Shown here one piece after another: positions 34,749 to 42,618 of a stretch of 64,000 nt of DNA. The position numbers and the translations under genes were made by a program. The stretch lies in the NCBI GenBank assembly GCA_022793195.1, contig JAAWCJ010000010.1:21089-85088 (forward strand). The letters are read 5' to 3'. Source of the stretch: Lachnospiraceae bacterium. Lineage in GTDB: Bacteria; Bacillota; Clostridia; Lachnospirales; Lachnospiraceae. Positions within the stretch are counted from its first letter, which is position 1; each line of letters starts with the position of its first letter. Below the pieces are notes generated by a model, which ran no database searches, was not told the DNA's origin, and saw only the letters and a list, made by a program, of their open reading frames with translations.

Positions 34749-34777
34749 TTGACTTTTTAAGATTGGTAGCATAGAAT
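34749..34777 (+). promoter_or_regulatory. Outward-facing promoter within the invertible segment
   Basis: TTGACT and TAGAAT are separated by exactly 17 bases on the plus strand, between the recombinase 5' end and the right inverted repeat. As written it drives an RNA of roughly 200 nt into the terminator at 34957-35002. After inversion it would read into the fibre locus. Confidence 0.7.
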
Positions 34778-34810
34778 TGTATTAAATTAAGTGATTTTGT
34801 TGATTTTTGG

Positions 34811-34838
34811 TTGTCCGAAAGTATGGAACTTTATGACA
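34811..34838 (-). repeat. Right 28-bp inverted repeat (recombination site)
   Basis: The exact inverse of 33304-33331. Read on the plus strand, half-sites TGTCCGAAAG and CTTTATGACA flank the spacer TATGGAA. Confidence 0.9.
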
Positions 34839-34956
34839 AAATTTGTATCGTAAGGAGAGAGTTAAAATAATTAAGAAATTCACCCATGGAAATCCGCTCC
34901 CACGTCAAAAAGATTGTGCAGCGCGGATTTCCAGCAACAGGAAAATACTTTTCATA

Positions 34957-35002
34957 AATGTGGCAGATAATAACAAGTCTCTTTTACTGCCACATTTTTT
35001 TT
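34957..35002 (+). terminator. Rho-independent terminator facing the inverton promoter
   Basis: ATGTGGCAG pairs with CTGCCACAT and is followed by T8 on the plus strand. Its right arm lies in the last codons of the convergent methyltransferase-Nudix gene. It would stop the outward inverton transcript. Confidence 0.75.
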
Positions 35003-36156
35003 ATTCGCTCAATCAGGTCCAGATCTGCCGGCAGCCATGCCACATCATCCAGCTCCTCTTTTGAAAGCCATCTCGCATCCTCATGTTCCTTTAAAGTCAG
35101 ATTACCTGATACTACTTTTGCCCAAAAACAGTCCATGGACAGATGAAAAGCCGGATAATCATATTCAACGCACATGATTTTTTCGCCTACAGCGATTTCC
35201 GTATCCAGCTCCTCCTTGATTTCCCTGATTAAAGCTGTCTTTGAGGTTTCCCCCGGTTCCACCTTTCCCCCCGGGAACTCCCATCCGTCCTTAAATTCAC
35301 CATAACCACGCTGGGTTGCAAAAATCCGATTCTGGTTTCGTATAATCGCCGCAGTGACTTTTACGGTTTTTCTGGCTTTCGGTTTCAGCTCCAGCATAGC
35401 CGCATAATGCTTTATGAAAAAATTTTCGGGCATCTCCGACAGCATTTTTTTATGTTCTGATTCCCATTGTTCCAGTTCCTTTTGCGCCAGAGAGGCGCCA
35501 ATTCCTCTGCAGGCTTTCATCCTTCCATGCCATGTCTCCCGTGTAAAGGGCAGCTCCATCGTGTATTCCTCATGATAAACTTCCTCAAATCTGTCATATA
35601 CACAATCTGGCACCTCAATCCGGTGTTTCCACTCACCGGCTCCGGTCCAGTCAGGATTATACTTGAGCGCCAGCTCTTCGCTGGCTCCGGCAATGGCATC
35701 TTCAAAAGGCAGCCATGCCATATAAAGCAGCAAAAGGCTTCCGTTTTCTTTCAGTATAGAAGACAGTTTTGGAACAAGCCTTTCATGGTCAAAATACCAA
35801 AAACACTGGCAGGCTGTTATGACGTCAAAAAAATGAGGCGGGAAATCCACATCCTCCGCCGCCACTGCCTGATACCGGATATCCATATTCTGTTCTGCCG
35901 ACAGTCTCTCCGCCTGTTCAATCTGGTTTACGGAAATATCCGTCCCCACCCATTCTGCTCCAAACCGGTACATATTCCGCGGCAGCACCCCGGTTCCCGT
36001 ACCGAGATCCAAAACCTTCTGCCCTTCTGTGCAAAGTCCCCGTCCCACAATCTTTTCATAAAACAACTCAGGATAAATATCACGGTATTTTGCATACTCT
36101 CCGGAAACCCTCCCCCAGTCAAATGCCCTTCCGCCGTCGATTGCCTCATTAATCAT
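34984..36156 (-). CDS. Class I SAM methyltransferase fused to a Nudix hydrolase
   Basis: A 390-residue fusion. Residues 1-250 are a SAM-dependent methyltransferase (VLDLGTGTGVLPRNM motif I, WVGTDISVNQIEQAE, then DVITACQCFWYFDH). Residues about 262-390 are a MutT-like Nudix domain with a complete Nudix box: GGKVEPGE, then REIKEEL with the paired glutamates (about residues 297-318). Nudix enzymes of this type hydrolyse oxidised nucleotides or other nucleoside diphosphate derivatives. The methyl acceptor is unknown. GGAGGAACCAGGC precedes the ATG. It converges on the inverton, separated by a terminator. Confidence 0.85.
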   Translation of the reverse strand: MINEAIDGGRAFDWGRVSGEYAKYRDIYPELFYEKIVGRGLCTEGQKVLDLGTGTGVLPRNMYRFGAEWVGTDISVNQIEQAERLSAEQNMDIRYQAVAAEDVDFPPHFFDVITACQCFWYFDHERLVPKLSSILKENGSLLLLYMAWLPFEDAIAGASEELALKYNPDWTGAGEWKHRIEVPDCVYDRFEEVYHEEYTMELPFTRETWHGRMKACRGIGASLAQKELEQWESEHKKMLSEMPENFFIKHYAAMLELKPKARKTVKVTAAIIRNQNRIFATQRGYGEFKDGWEFPGGKVEPGETSKTALIREIKEELDTEIAVGEKIMCVEYDYPAFHLSMDCFWAKVVSGNLTLKEHEDARWLSKEELDDVAWLPADLDLIERIKKMWQ

Positions 36157-36180
36157 GCCTGGTTCCTCCTGTTTCTGTAA

Positions 36181-36308
36181 AAAGATTGCGCTCCGCGCAA
36201 TCGCCGCGCGTGAGCGGTGCCTGAAAGGCTAATCTCCTTTCCGCGAACTGCGCTTCCCCCGGAGGGCTTTTTGTCGTATGGGGAACAGAGTTTTCCATAC
36301 GACAAAAA
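36181..36308 (-). repeat. Hairpin-rich repeat module (128 bp), copy 1
   Basis: Starts AAAGATTGCG with a small hairpin (GATTGCGC...GCGCAATC), continues with conserved GAGCGGTGCCTGAAAGGCTA and CCTTTCCGCGAACT blocks, and ends in the TTGTCGTATGG/CCATACGACAA hairpin. A copy about 85 percent alike by eye, in opposite orientation, is at 45248-45364. It fills the space between the methyltransferase-Nudix gene and the palindromic element. Confidence 0.7.
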
Positions 36309-36315
36309 GGGCTGG

Positions 36316-36628
36316 TGCAAAATATCTGAATTTATATGTGCCCGGCCGCCCGCCTGTCTTTTGCATTTGCCCGATAGGCAGGTTTTGTGAGCTCGTTATG
36401 AGCACTTAGAGCCCGTAGTTTGGGCGCTTACGTGCGATACATGCAAAGTACTTAGCAAGGTATTTTCGCGCTTTAGTACTTTGCGTAGCTCCGACAGCCT
36501 CGCTGACCAGCTTTTATGGAAGCGATGGCTGTCGGTAAAAGGCGGCGCAGCAAAACCAAAAAATCAACGTGGACAAATGCAAAGACAGGCGGGCGGCCGG
36601 GTAAGTATAAACATCCGTATGTTTTGCA
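36316..36628. repeat. Long palindromic element, copy A
   Basis: A 313-bp element with TGCAAAA ends and long terminal inverted arms (CCCGGCCGCCCGCCTGTC and complement; 36339-36371 and 36570-36603). Inside are the blocks CGATAGGCAGGTTTTGTGAG and CAAAACCAAAAAATCAACG shared with the element at 45150-45477, a stem CCGACAGCC/GGCTGTCGG around GACCAGCTTTTATGGAAGC, and an extra hairpin region (GCAAAGTACTTAGC...) absent from the other copy. No coding frame. It ends 10 bases before the metY stop. Confidence 0.65.
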
Positions 36629-36638
36629 ACACCCTTTG

Positions 36639-37925
36639 TTACCTCACCGTATCCAATGCCTGCTGGATATCGGCGATAATGTCCGACACATTTTCAATTC
36701 CCACGGAAAAGCGGATCAAGTCCGGTTTCACTCCTGCTTCGATGAGCTGCTCATCGGAGAGCTGGCGGTGGGTATGGCTGGCCGGATGGAGCACCGAAGT
36801 TCTGGCATCCGCCACATGGGTCACAATGGCGGCCAGCTTTAAGCTGTCCATAAACCGGATGGACCGCTCTCTGCCGCCTTTTAAGCCGAAAGCAATGACG
36901 CCACAGGTGCCATTCGGCATGTATTTCTGCGCTCTCTCATAGTAAGGGCTGCTCTTCAATCCGGGATAATTTACCCATGCCACATCTTCACAGGCTTCCA
37001 GGTATTCTGCCACTTTTTGGGCATTTTCACAGTGGCGTGGCATCCTCAGATGCAGCGTCTCCAATCCCACATTCAAAAGGAAGGCGTTTTGCGGCGACTG
37101 AATCGCCCCCAGATCCCGCATAAGCTGTGCTGTCGCTTTCGTGATATAGGCTTTTTTCCCGAAAGCCTCCGCATAGACAAGGCCGTGATAAGAATCGTCC
37201 GGTGTGGTAAGTCCGGGAAACTTCTCCTTGTGGGCCATCCAGTCAAAATTTCCGCTGTCCACGATACAGCCGCCCACACTCATGGCATGGCCATCCATAT
37301 ATTTGGTGGTGGAATGGGTGACAATATCCGCGCCGAACTCAAAAGGACGGCAGTTGATGGGCGTCGCGAACGTATTGTCCAGAATCAACGGTACGCCGTG
37401 GTCATGGGCCGCTTTGGCAAACTTTTCGATGTCTAAAACCACCAGGGACGGATTGGAAATGGTTTCCCCAAACACCGCCTTTGTATTGGGGCGGAACTCT
37501 TTTTCCAGGTCCTCAGGGGAAATTTCCGGATCCACCAGTGTAAAATCAATACCCAGTTTTTTGAGGGTCACGGTAAACAGATTGGAAGAACCACCATAAA
37601 TAGTAGCGGAGCTGATCACATGATCACCGGCGGAAGCAATATTAAATATTGCATAGAATGTAGCTGCCTGGCCGGAAGAGGTCAGCATAGCCGCCACGCC
37701 TCCTTCCAGCTGGCAAATTTTCTCTGCCACCGCATCGTTGGTGGGATTCTGAAGCCTTGTATAGAAATACCCCTCGTCCTCCAGGTCAAACAGCCTGGCC
37801 ATCTGCTCACTGGTATCATACTTGTAAGTGGTGCTCTGATAAATGGGGAGCACCCTGGGTTCCCCTTTTCCAGGCTTCCATCCCCCCTGGATACAAATAG
37901 TTTCCGGTTGATACTGATGTTCCAT
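36639..37925 (-). CDS. metY: O-acetylhomoserine aminocarboxypropyltransferase (sulfhydrylase)
   Basis: A 428-residue PLP enzyme of the Cys/Met metabolism family, of the MetY type: opening TICIQGGWKPGKGEPRVLPIYQSTTY, substrate loop YFYTRLQNPTNDAVAEK, and the PLP lysine in ADIVTHSTTKYMDGH. It makes homocysteine from O-acetylhomoserine and sulfide (direct sulfhydrylation). Length and the C-terminal RFSVGIENVSDIIADI motif are typical. The ATG at 37925 is preferred over upstream in-frame codons that overlap the alcohol dehydrogenase gene. No SAM riboswitch or T-box is visible upstream; it probably shares a transcript with the dehydrogenase. Confidence 0.9.
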   Translation of the reverse strand: MEHQYQPETICIQGGWKPGKGEPRVLPIYQSTTYKYDTSEQMARLFDLEDEGYFYTRLQNPTNDAVAEKICQLEGGVAAMLTSSGQAATFYAIFNIASAGDHVISSATIYGGSSNLFTVTLKKLGIDFTLVDPEISPEDLEKEFRPNTKAVFGETISNPSLVVLDIEKFAKAAHDHGVPLILDNTFATPINCRPFEFGADIVTHSTTKYMDGHAMSVGGCIVDSGNFDWMAHKEKFPGLTTPDDSYHGLVYAEAFGKKAYITKATAQLMRDLGAIQSPQNAFLLNVGLETLHLRMPRHCENAQKVAEYLEACEDVAWVNYPGLKSSPYYERAQKYMPNGTCGVIAFGLKGGRERSIRFMDSLKLAAIVTHVADARTSVLHPASHTHRQLSDEQLIEAGVKPDLIRFSVGIENVSDIIADIQQALDTVR

Positions 37926-38017
37926 GTCCTTCTTCTCCTCTCTCATTATCCTTCCTGTCTGCACGACCTTTGCTATAGGGCGCTGCGCCTGTAACCTCTG
38001 ACAAAACGCCATCGTCC

Positions 38018-39187
38018 CTACAGACAACCCTGGTATATCTTTACCACATCTTCCTCATGAAGGGGCACATAGGCCTGCGTGTCCAGATTTGCATAAGGCA
38101 CCGCCGCTTTTGCCATGGCCTCAAAGTTGGAATCGTCAATTCCAAGCTCCGAAAGCTTTGACGGAAGGCCGCAGTCCTGGAAAAACTGTTCCGTGGCATC
38201 AATTCCCATATTGGCCAGGGCGAAACGGTCCGTTTCCCTGGGGAAACCCCAGACATTGATGGCATAATCCACAAATTTATCCACCGTATCCTCCGACAGG
38301 ATGTAGCGCATCCAAACAGGTGTCAAAATCGCCAAAGCCACGCCGTGGGTAACGTCATAATATGCTCCCAGCTGGTGCCCCATGGCATGACAGGACCATT
38401 TTCCCCCTTTACCACAGCCGCAAAGGCCATTCAAAGCCATACTTGCCGCCCACATGATATTGGCCCTGGCAGAATAATTTTCCGGTTCTGTGAGGGCCAC
38501 AGGCCCCCACTTGATACAGGTTTTCAAAATCCCTTCCGCGAATTTATCCTGCACATAGGCATCCTCCGTCCGCTTAAAATATCCCTCAAAAATATGGGAC
38601 ATGATATCCGCCACCCCGGCCGCCGTCTGGAGGACAGGAAGCGTATACAAAAAAGTCGGGTCAAGCACGGAAGCTTTCGGATACAGGTATCCGCTGTGAA
38701 CCCCCTGTTTTTCCTTTGTCTCCGGATTGGTGATCACTGCCGTCGGGTTCATCTCCGACCCGGTAGCTGCCATGGTCAGGACAGAAAACACCGGAAGTGC
38801 ATTTTTAATTTTCCCCGGATCTTTTACCAGCTCCCAGGGATCTCCATCATAACAGGCCCCTGCGGCGATCACCTTCCCGCAGTCCAGGACGCTTCCGCCG
38901 CCCACAGCCAAAACCATATCCACATGATTTTCCCATGCAAGCGCCACTCCGCAGCGAACCGCTTCAATCCTGGGATTGGGCGTCACACCGCCAAGCTCCG
39001 AAAGAAAAAAGCCTTCCTCCCGGAGCAATCTGCACACCGTATCGTAAATCCCATGTTTTTTGACGCTTCCGCCCCCATACACCAGAAGCACCCTGCTTCC
39101 AAACGGCTTCATCTCCTGCGGGAGCGCCGCCACCTTCCCCTTGCCGAACAACATTTTTGTCGGCGCATAAAAATCAAAATTTTCCAT
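38018..39187 (-). CDS. Iron-containing alcohol dehydrogenase (first)
   Basis: A 389-residue dehydrogenase of the iron-containing (type III) family, butanol dehydrogenase-like. NAD(P) region: LAVGGGSVLDCGKVIAAGA; metal-binding histidines are in SHIFEGYF, GHQLGAYYDVTHGVALAIL. It reduces aldehydes to alcohols during fermentation or the reverse. GGGGGTACAG marks the start at 39187. A second, related enzyme is at 40317-41489 with a small zinc-ribbon membrane protein between them, so duplication is likely. Confidence 0.88.
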   Translation of the reverse strand: MENFDFYAPTKMLFGKGKVAALPQEMKPFGSRVLLVYGGGSVKKHGIYDTVCRLLREEGFFLSELGGVTPNPRIEAVRCGVALAWENHVDMVLAVGGGSVLDCGKVIAAGACYDGDPWELVKDPGKIKNALPVFSVLTMAATGSEMNPTAVITNPETKEKQGVHSGYLYPKASVLDPTFLYTLPVLQTAAGVADIMSHIFEGYFKRTEDAYVQDKFAEGILKTCIKWGPVALTEPENYSARANIMWAASMALNGLCGCGKGGKWSCHAMGHQLGAYYDVTHGVALAILTPVWMRYILSEDTVDKFVDYAINVWGFPRETDRFALANMGIDATEQFFQDCGLPSKLSELGIDDSNFEAMAKAAVPYANLDTQAYVPLHEEDVVKIYQGCL

Positions 39188-39231
39188 CTGTACCCCCATA
39201 TACAAAATTCATCCGTCTTTTACCGGCATTT

Positions 39232-40293
39232 TTAGCGGTATTTATCATTCTCCGGAAGGCAGGCCAGGCTTCCATAGTAATAGCTGCCGCCGGAAAGGTA
39301 TACTTCATGGATTCCCCATCCTTCCATACAATACCCTACCTCTTCCATGCTTGAAAACGGAATCTCCATCTCTTCCCACACCTGGTTCCTGTCCCGCTCC
39401 GGCTCCAGGGCACAGACTGCCAGGAGAAACGCCTGTTTGAAAGCCTCTTCCGTATCTGCCCCCACAGAGACCTCCATGACTTCCCCGGTAGCCGTATCGC
39501 AACTGACCGTATAAGAAACACCATTTTCCAGCCAGATTTTTGCGTCTTTTTTATAATAACTGTGAGAGTAATCCCCTTCTCTATAAACCTGGTTGTTGCT
39601 TTCCATCCATTCGATATCCGGTGTTTCCGACTGCCACAAGGTTTCTATGTAACCGGACAGCCGGTTTACATATTCGGAACCATCCATATCATAGTGGCTG
39701 TACCCATTGCAAGGTTCCCCTGCCGCCACCACTTCTTCCTCCGAAAGGACAATCGCACTTTCGGAATCTTCTTCCTCCCGGCTGCCCTCATCGGAAAGCT
39801 CTTCCGTTCCAAAGATCAGATCTTCCACCATCTCCCTGACGGGTTTCACAAAGGCCAGCGCCAGAATCACCATCACCAGGATAATGACAAAACTCCGCAG
39901 TACTTTCCCGGAAGCACTGCCTTCCGCCCGCTTTTTCTTGTGGGGATCCCGGTTGGGCACTCCGTAAGTATGGGCATGGCCGCTGCCGCAGGCGTCCATA
40001 TAGCGGCTGTCATAGACCCTCCCGCCTGCCTGTACTTGTTTCCCGGGGGATACTGCCCTCCCGGATGCCTGGCCGGTCCTGCTGCTCTGGTAATTTCCTT
40101 TAGGATTCGTCTGCCCCGAAGGGCGGCTCCTTTCCGCGGCCGTCTCCTCCACCATCCCCTCATGGAGGCTCTCATTGGGAAGCAGCCAGCCTTCATATAT
40201 CACCGGTTCCCTGCGGATTCTGCGGCACTCCGGACAGAAGCTTTTTGCTGTCAGTTCGTGGTCACAGACCGGGCATAAATATCGCTTCTTCAT
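39232..40293 (-). CDS. Zinc-ribbon membrane protein, unknown function
   Basis: A 353-residue protein: an N-terminal zinc ribbon (CPVC...CPEC, residues 8-24), a disordered Gly/Arg/Gln-rich linker to about residue 130, one membrane helix (VLRSFVIILVMVILALAFVKPV), and an extracellular domain of about 200 residues with an acidic start (TEELSDEGSREEEDSES) and aromatic-rich core. This zinc-ribbon plus helix plus outer domain plan is common in Lachnospiraceae but its function is unknown. GGGAGATAAGTC precedes the ATG. Flanked by two alcohol dehydrogenases without a clear link to them. Confidence 0.65.
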   Translation of the reverse strand: MKKRYLCPVCDHELTAKSFCPECRRIRREPVIYEGWLLPNESLHEGMVEETAAERSRPSGQTNPKGNYQSSRTGQASGRAVSPGKQVQAGGRVYDSRYMDACGSGHAHTYGVPNRDPHKKKRAEGSASGKVLRSFVIILVMVILALAFVKPVREMVEDLIFGTEELSDEGSREEEDSESAIVLSEEEVVAAGEPCNGYSHYDMDGSEYVNRLSGYIETLWQSETPDIEWMESNNQVYREGDYSHSYYKKDAKIWLENGVSYTVSCDTATGEVMEVSVGADTEEAFKQAFLLAVCALEPERDRNQVWEEMEIPFSSMEEVGYCMEGWGIHEVYLSGGSYYYGSLACLPENDKYR

Positions 40294-40316
40294 GACTTAT
40301 CTCCCTTTGGGAAGCC

Positions 40317-41489
40317 TCAGCGGCATGCCAGCCGGTATACTTCCTCACATTCCTTCGGCCCCAGTTTTACAAAAAACCCTTCTGTGCGGCCCTCGATCTG
40401 AAGTGTCTCCAGAAGCTTCGGGATATCTTCCTCTTTCGCACCCAACTCCTCAAAGGAGGTAGGCATCCCCACTGACCGGAAAAATGCCTTTGTCCTGGCA
40501 ATTCCTTCTTTTGCCGTCTCCTCCGGGTTCTCAAAGTTCATTTCGCAACCCCAAACACGGACTGCAAACTGGACAAACCGGTCCACGTCATGATGCATAA
40601 CGTAGGTCATCCATGCCGGAAACATCACCGCCAGCCCGGCTCCATGGGCACAGTCATAAAATGCCGAAAGCTCATGCTCCAGGTTGTGGCTTGCCCAGTC
40701 CTGTTCCCTTCCCACGCCGCAGACGTCATTGTGGGCCAGGGTTCCCGCCCACATAATATTGGCTCTGGCTTCATAATCGTTGGGATTCTCAAGGACTTTC
40801 GGAAGTTCCTTAATAATGGTTTTCAGTACGCCTTCACACAGGCGGTCTGTGATTTCCACGTGCTTCGTATTGGTAAAATACCGTTCAAATACATGGGCCA
40901 TGATATCGGTGCAGCCGCTGGCCGTCTGATAGGGCGGCAGCGTCATGGTCAACTCCGGATTCATAATGGCAAAAACAGGGCGCATCATCTCACAGCCAAA
41001 GGGCCTCTTGTACATGCCGTCCTCATGTGTAATCACGGAGCCGTCGCTTCCCTCGCTGCCTGCCGCCGCAATGGTAAGGACAGAGCCTACGGGAATGGAT
41101 TTCTCCGGCTGTGCTTTTCCCAGATAGAAATCCCAGAAATCTCCGTCATAAGGCGTCCCTATGGCAATGGCCTTTGAAGAATCAATGGTACTGCCGCCGC
41201 CCACAGCCAGAATAAAATCCACATGTTCTTTCCGGCAAAGCTGGATTCCCTCATATACGAGGCCGCTCCTGGGGTTGGGCTTTACACCGCCCAGCTCCAC
41301 ATAGCCAATTCCCTCTTTTTCCAGTGAAGCTTTTACCCTGTCAAGAAGGCCGGACCGGACGACACTCCCACCGCCGTAATGGATAAGTACACGGCTTCCC
41401 CCAAACCGTTTCACATAATGGCCTGCCTGATTTTCTGTCCCTTTCCCAAACGCAAAATACGTGGGACTGTAAAATGTAAAATTATCCAT
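40317..41489 (-). CDS. Iron-containing alcohol dehydrogenase (second)
   Basis: A 390-residue paralogue of the gene at 38018-39187 with the same opening (MDNFTFYSPTYFAFGKG), dinucleotide motif LAVGGGSTIDSSKAIAIGT and metal histidines in AHVFERYF, NLEHELSAFYDCAHGAGLAVM. The start has AAAGGAGAACAGGT. The order of catalysis and the aldehyde substrate cannot be decided from sequence. The two enzymes differ throughout, so the duplication is old. Confidence 0.88.
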   Translation of the reverse strand: MDNFTFYSPTYFAFGKGTENQAGHYVKRFGGSRVLIHYGGGSVVRSGLLDRVKASLEKEGIGYVELGGVKPNPRSGLVYEGIQLCRKEHVDFILAVGGGSTIDSSKAIAIGTPYDGDFWDFYLGKAQPEKSIPVGSVLTIAAAGSEGSDGSVITHEDGMYKRPFGCEMMRPVFAIMNPELTMTLPPYQTASGCTDIMAHVFERYFTNTKHVEITDRLCEGVLKTIIKELPKVLENPNDYEARANIMWAGTLAHNDVCGVGREQDWASHNLEHELSAFYDCAHGAGLAVMFPAWMTYVMHHDVDRFVQFAVRVWGCEMNFENPEETAKEGIARTKAFFRSVGMPTSFEELGAKEEDIPKLLETLQIEGRTEGFFVKLGPKECEEVYRLACR

Positions 41490-41582
41490 ACCTGTTCTCC
41501 TTTGATATTTGTTATCTTTCAGTATAGCATATTTCCCGTTTCCCTTCCACAAAAAATACAGAAAACACAGCCGGAAAGCGCC

Positions 41583-42608
41583 TTATCCCAGAATATCCTC
41601 CATGACTCGTTCCGCGTTTTTCCTGGCAACCAGTTCAATCTGCCGTTCCGAAAAACCCGCATGACGGAGCGCTTCCCACAAAAGCCCCATTTGATCAGGA
41701 GACGCAATTTCCAGGTTTCCTTCTATTCCGTCCAGGTCGGAGCCAAGGGCCAAAACTTCCTCGCCACCGCAGTTTACAATATGCTTTGCATGGGCCGCCA
41801 TACGGCTGATACGGCTGTCTTTGCTGTTGAAATCCTCTGCCAGGAATCCGGGGGCAAAATTAAGCCCCGTCACGCCGCCCTTTTGGGCCAGCAGGCGAAT
41901 CATATCGTCACTTAAATTCCGCGAACAAAAAGACAACGTCCTGGCATTGGAATGGGAAGCCACAAAAGGCTTCCGGGAAACAGCCGCCACGTCATAGAAC
42001 CCTTCGTCGGACAGATGGGATACATCCACCATCATCCCCAGTTCATTCATATAACAGACAGCTTCCTTTCCGAAATCGGTAAGGCCGCTTCCCCTGCTGC
42101 CAAAAGCCTCGTCCCTGTAATTGGCCCTGCCAAAACAGTTATCATAATTCCAGGTGAGGGTAATGAGGCGGACGCCTTTGTCATAAAAATATTTCAGCCG
42201 TTCCATGTCTCCCCTCACCGCCCGGCCGTCTTCCAGGGTCAAAAAAGCCGACATCCGCCCGGCAGCCTCATTGTCCCGCAAATCTTTCATGGACAGGGCC
42301 AGGGAAATCTCATCCCCATGTTCTGCGCAAGTCTCCGCGAGGCTGCGAAGCAGCCGCCCGATATAAGCGTCGTCCCATTCTGTATCGGTCAGTTCGCCGG
42401 AGAGGTCCTTGCATACCCCTTTTTCTTCCAGCTCTCTCCTGCCGTCCCCGTCCGGCATCCAAACGGCAAAAAACTGAGCCAGGCAGTTTCCTTTCCGCAA
42501 CCGCGCAATATCCACGGACATTTTATTTTCGTAAAGATTCCCGCCGTCCCCCGCAAACATCATAAGGGTATCGCAGTGCAAATCAATATAACTGATATGA
42601 GAGGCCAT
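41583..42608 (-). CDS. Membrane dipeptidase family (M19) peptidase
   Basis: A 341-residue zinc peptidase of the renal dipeptidase type. The metal ligands are in IDLHCDT (His-x-Asp), the glutamate in FLTLEDGRAV, and histidines in VDVSHLSD and PFVASHSNAR; LGSDLDGIEG is the C-terminal motif. It cleaves dipeptides, possibly D-amino-acid-containing ones from cell-wall turnover. The ATG at 42608 follows TAGGAGGATTGGT and starts 10 bases after the argS stop, so it is cotranscribed with argS. Confidence 0.88.
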   Translation of the reverse strand: MASHISYIDLHCDTLMMFAGDGGNLYENKMSVDIARLRKGNCLAQFFAVWMPDGDGRRELEEKGVCKDLSGELTDTEWDDAYIGRLLRSLAETCAEHGDEISLALSMKDLRDNEAAGRMSAFLTLEDGRAVRGDMERLKYFYDKGVRLITLTWNYDNCFGRANYRDEAFGSRGSGLTDFGKEAVCYMNELGMMVDVSHLSDEGFYDVAAVSRKPFVASHSNARTLSFCSRNLSDDMIRLLAQKGGVTGLNFAPGFLAEDFNSKDSRISRMAAHAKHIVNCGGEEVLALGSDLDGIEGNLEIASPDQMGLLWEALRHAGFSERQIELVARKNAERVMEDILG

Positions 42609-42618
42609 ACCAATCCTC

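Larger units (their letters stand above)
33304..34838. other. Putative invertible DNA switch (inverton) carrying its own recombinase
   Basis: A 1535-bp segment bounded by perfect 28-bp inverted repeats. It contains one tyrosine recombinase gene (33349-34542) and, beyond its 5' end, an outward promoter (34749-34777). Recombination between inverted sites with asymmetric spacers inverts the DNA between them. In the orientation written, the promoter points right into a terminator; after inversion it would point at the 33248 start codon, giving a leader that crosses the repeat and ends in AGGAGG. This predicts ON/OFF phase variation of the pilus locus. Structure is seen directly; inversion is inferred. 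Confidence 0.75.

Noticed and set aside
33304..34838. Insertion sequence encoding a tyrosine recombinase with terminal inverted repeats
   Set aside because: The repeats have the internal half-site/spacer form of a recombinase core site and lie beside a surface locus, and no target duplication or excision partner is seen. Kept as the main alternative.
34843..35064. 73-residue plus-strand frame after the inverton
   Set aside because: TTG start, runs into the terminator and antisense to the methyltransferase-Nudix gene end; no protein-like composition.
36271..36305. The TTGTCGTATGG hairpin as a terminator
   Set aside because: A tracts flank both sides, and in the 31455 copy the T tract would precede the stem on the minus strand. 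It belongs to a repeat family instead.
37926..38027. Longer N-terminus for metY
   Set aside because: It would overlap the upstream dehydrogenase and has no conserved sequence; the start at 37925 gives normal length.
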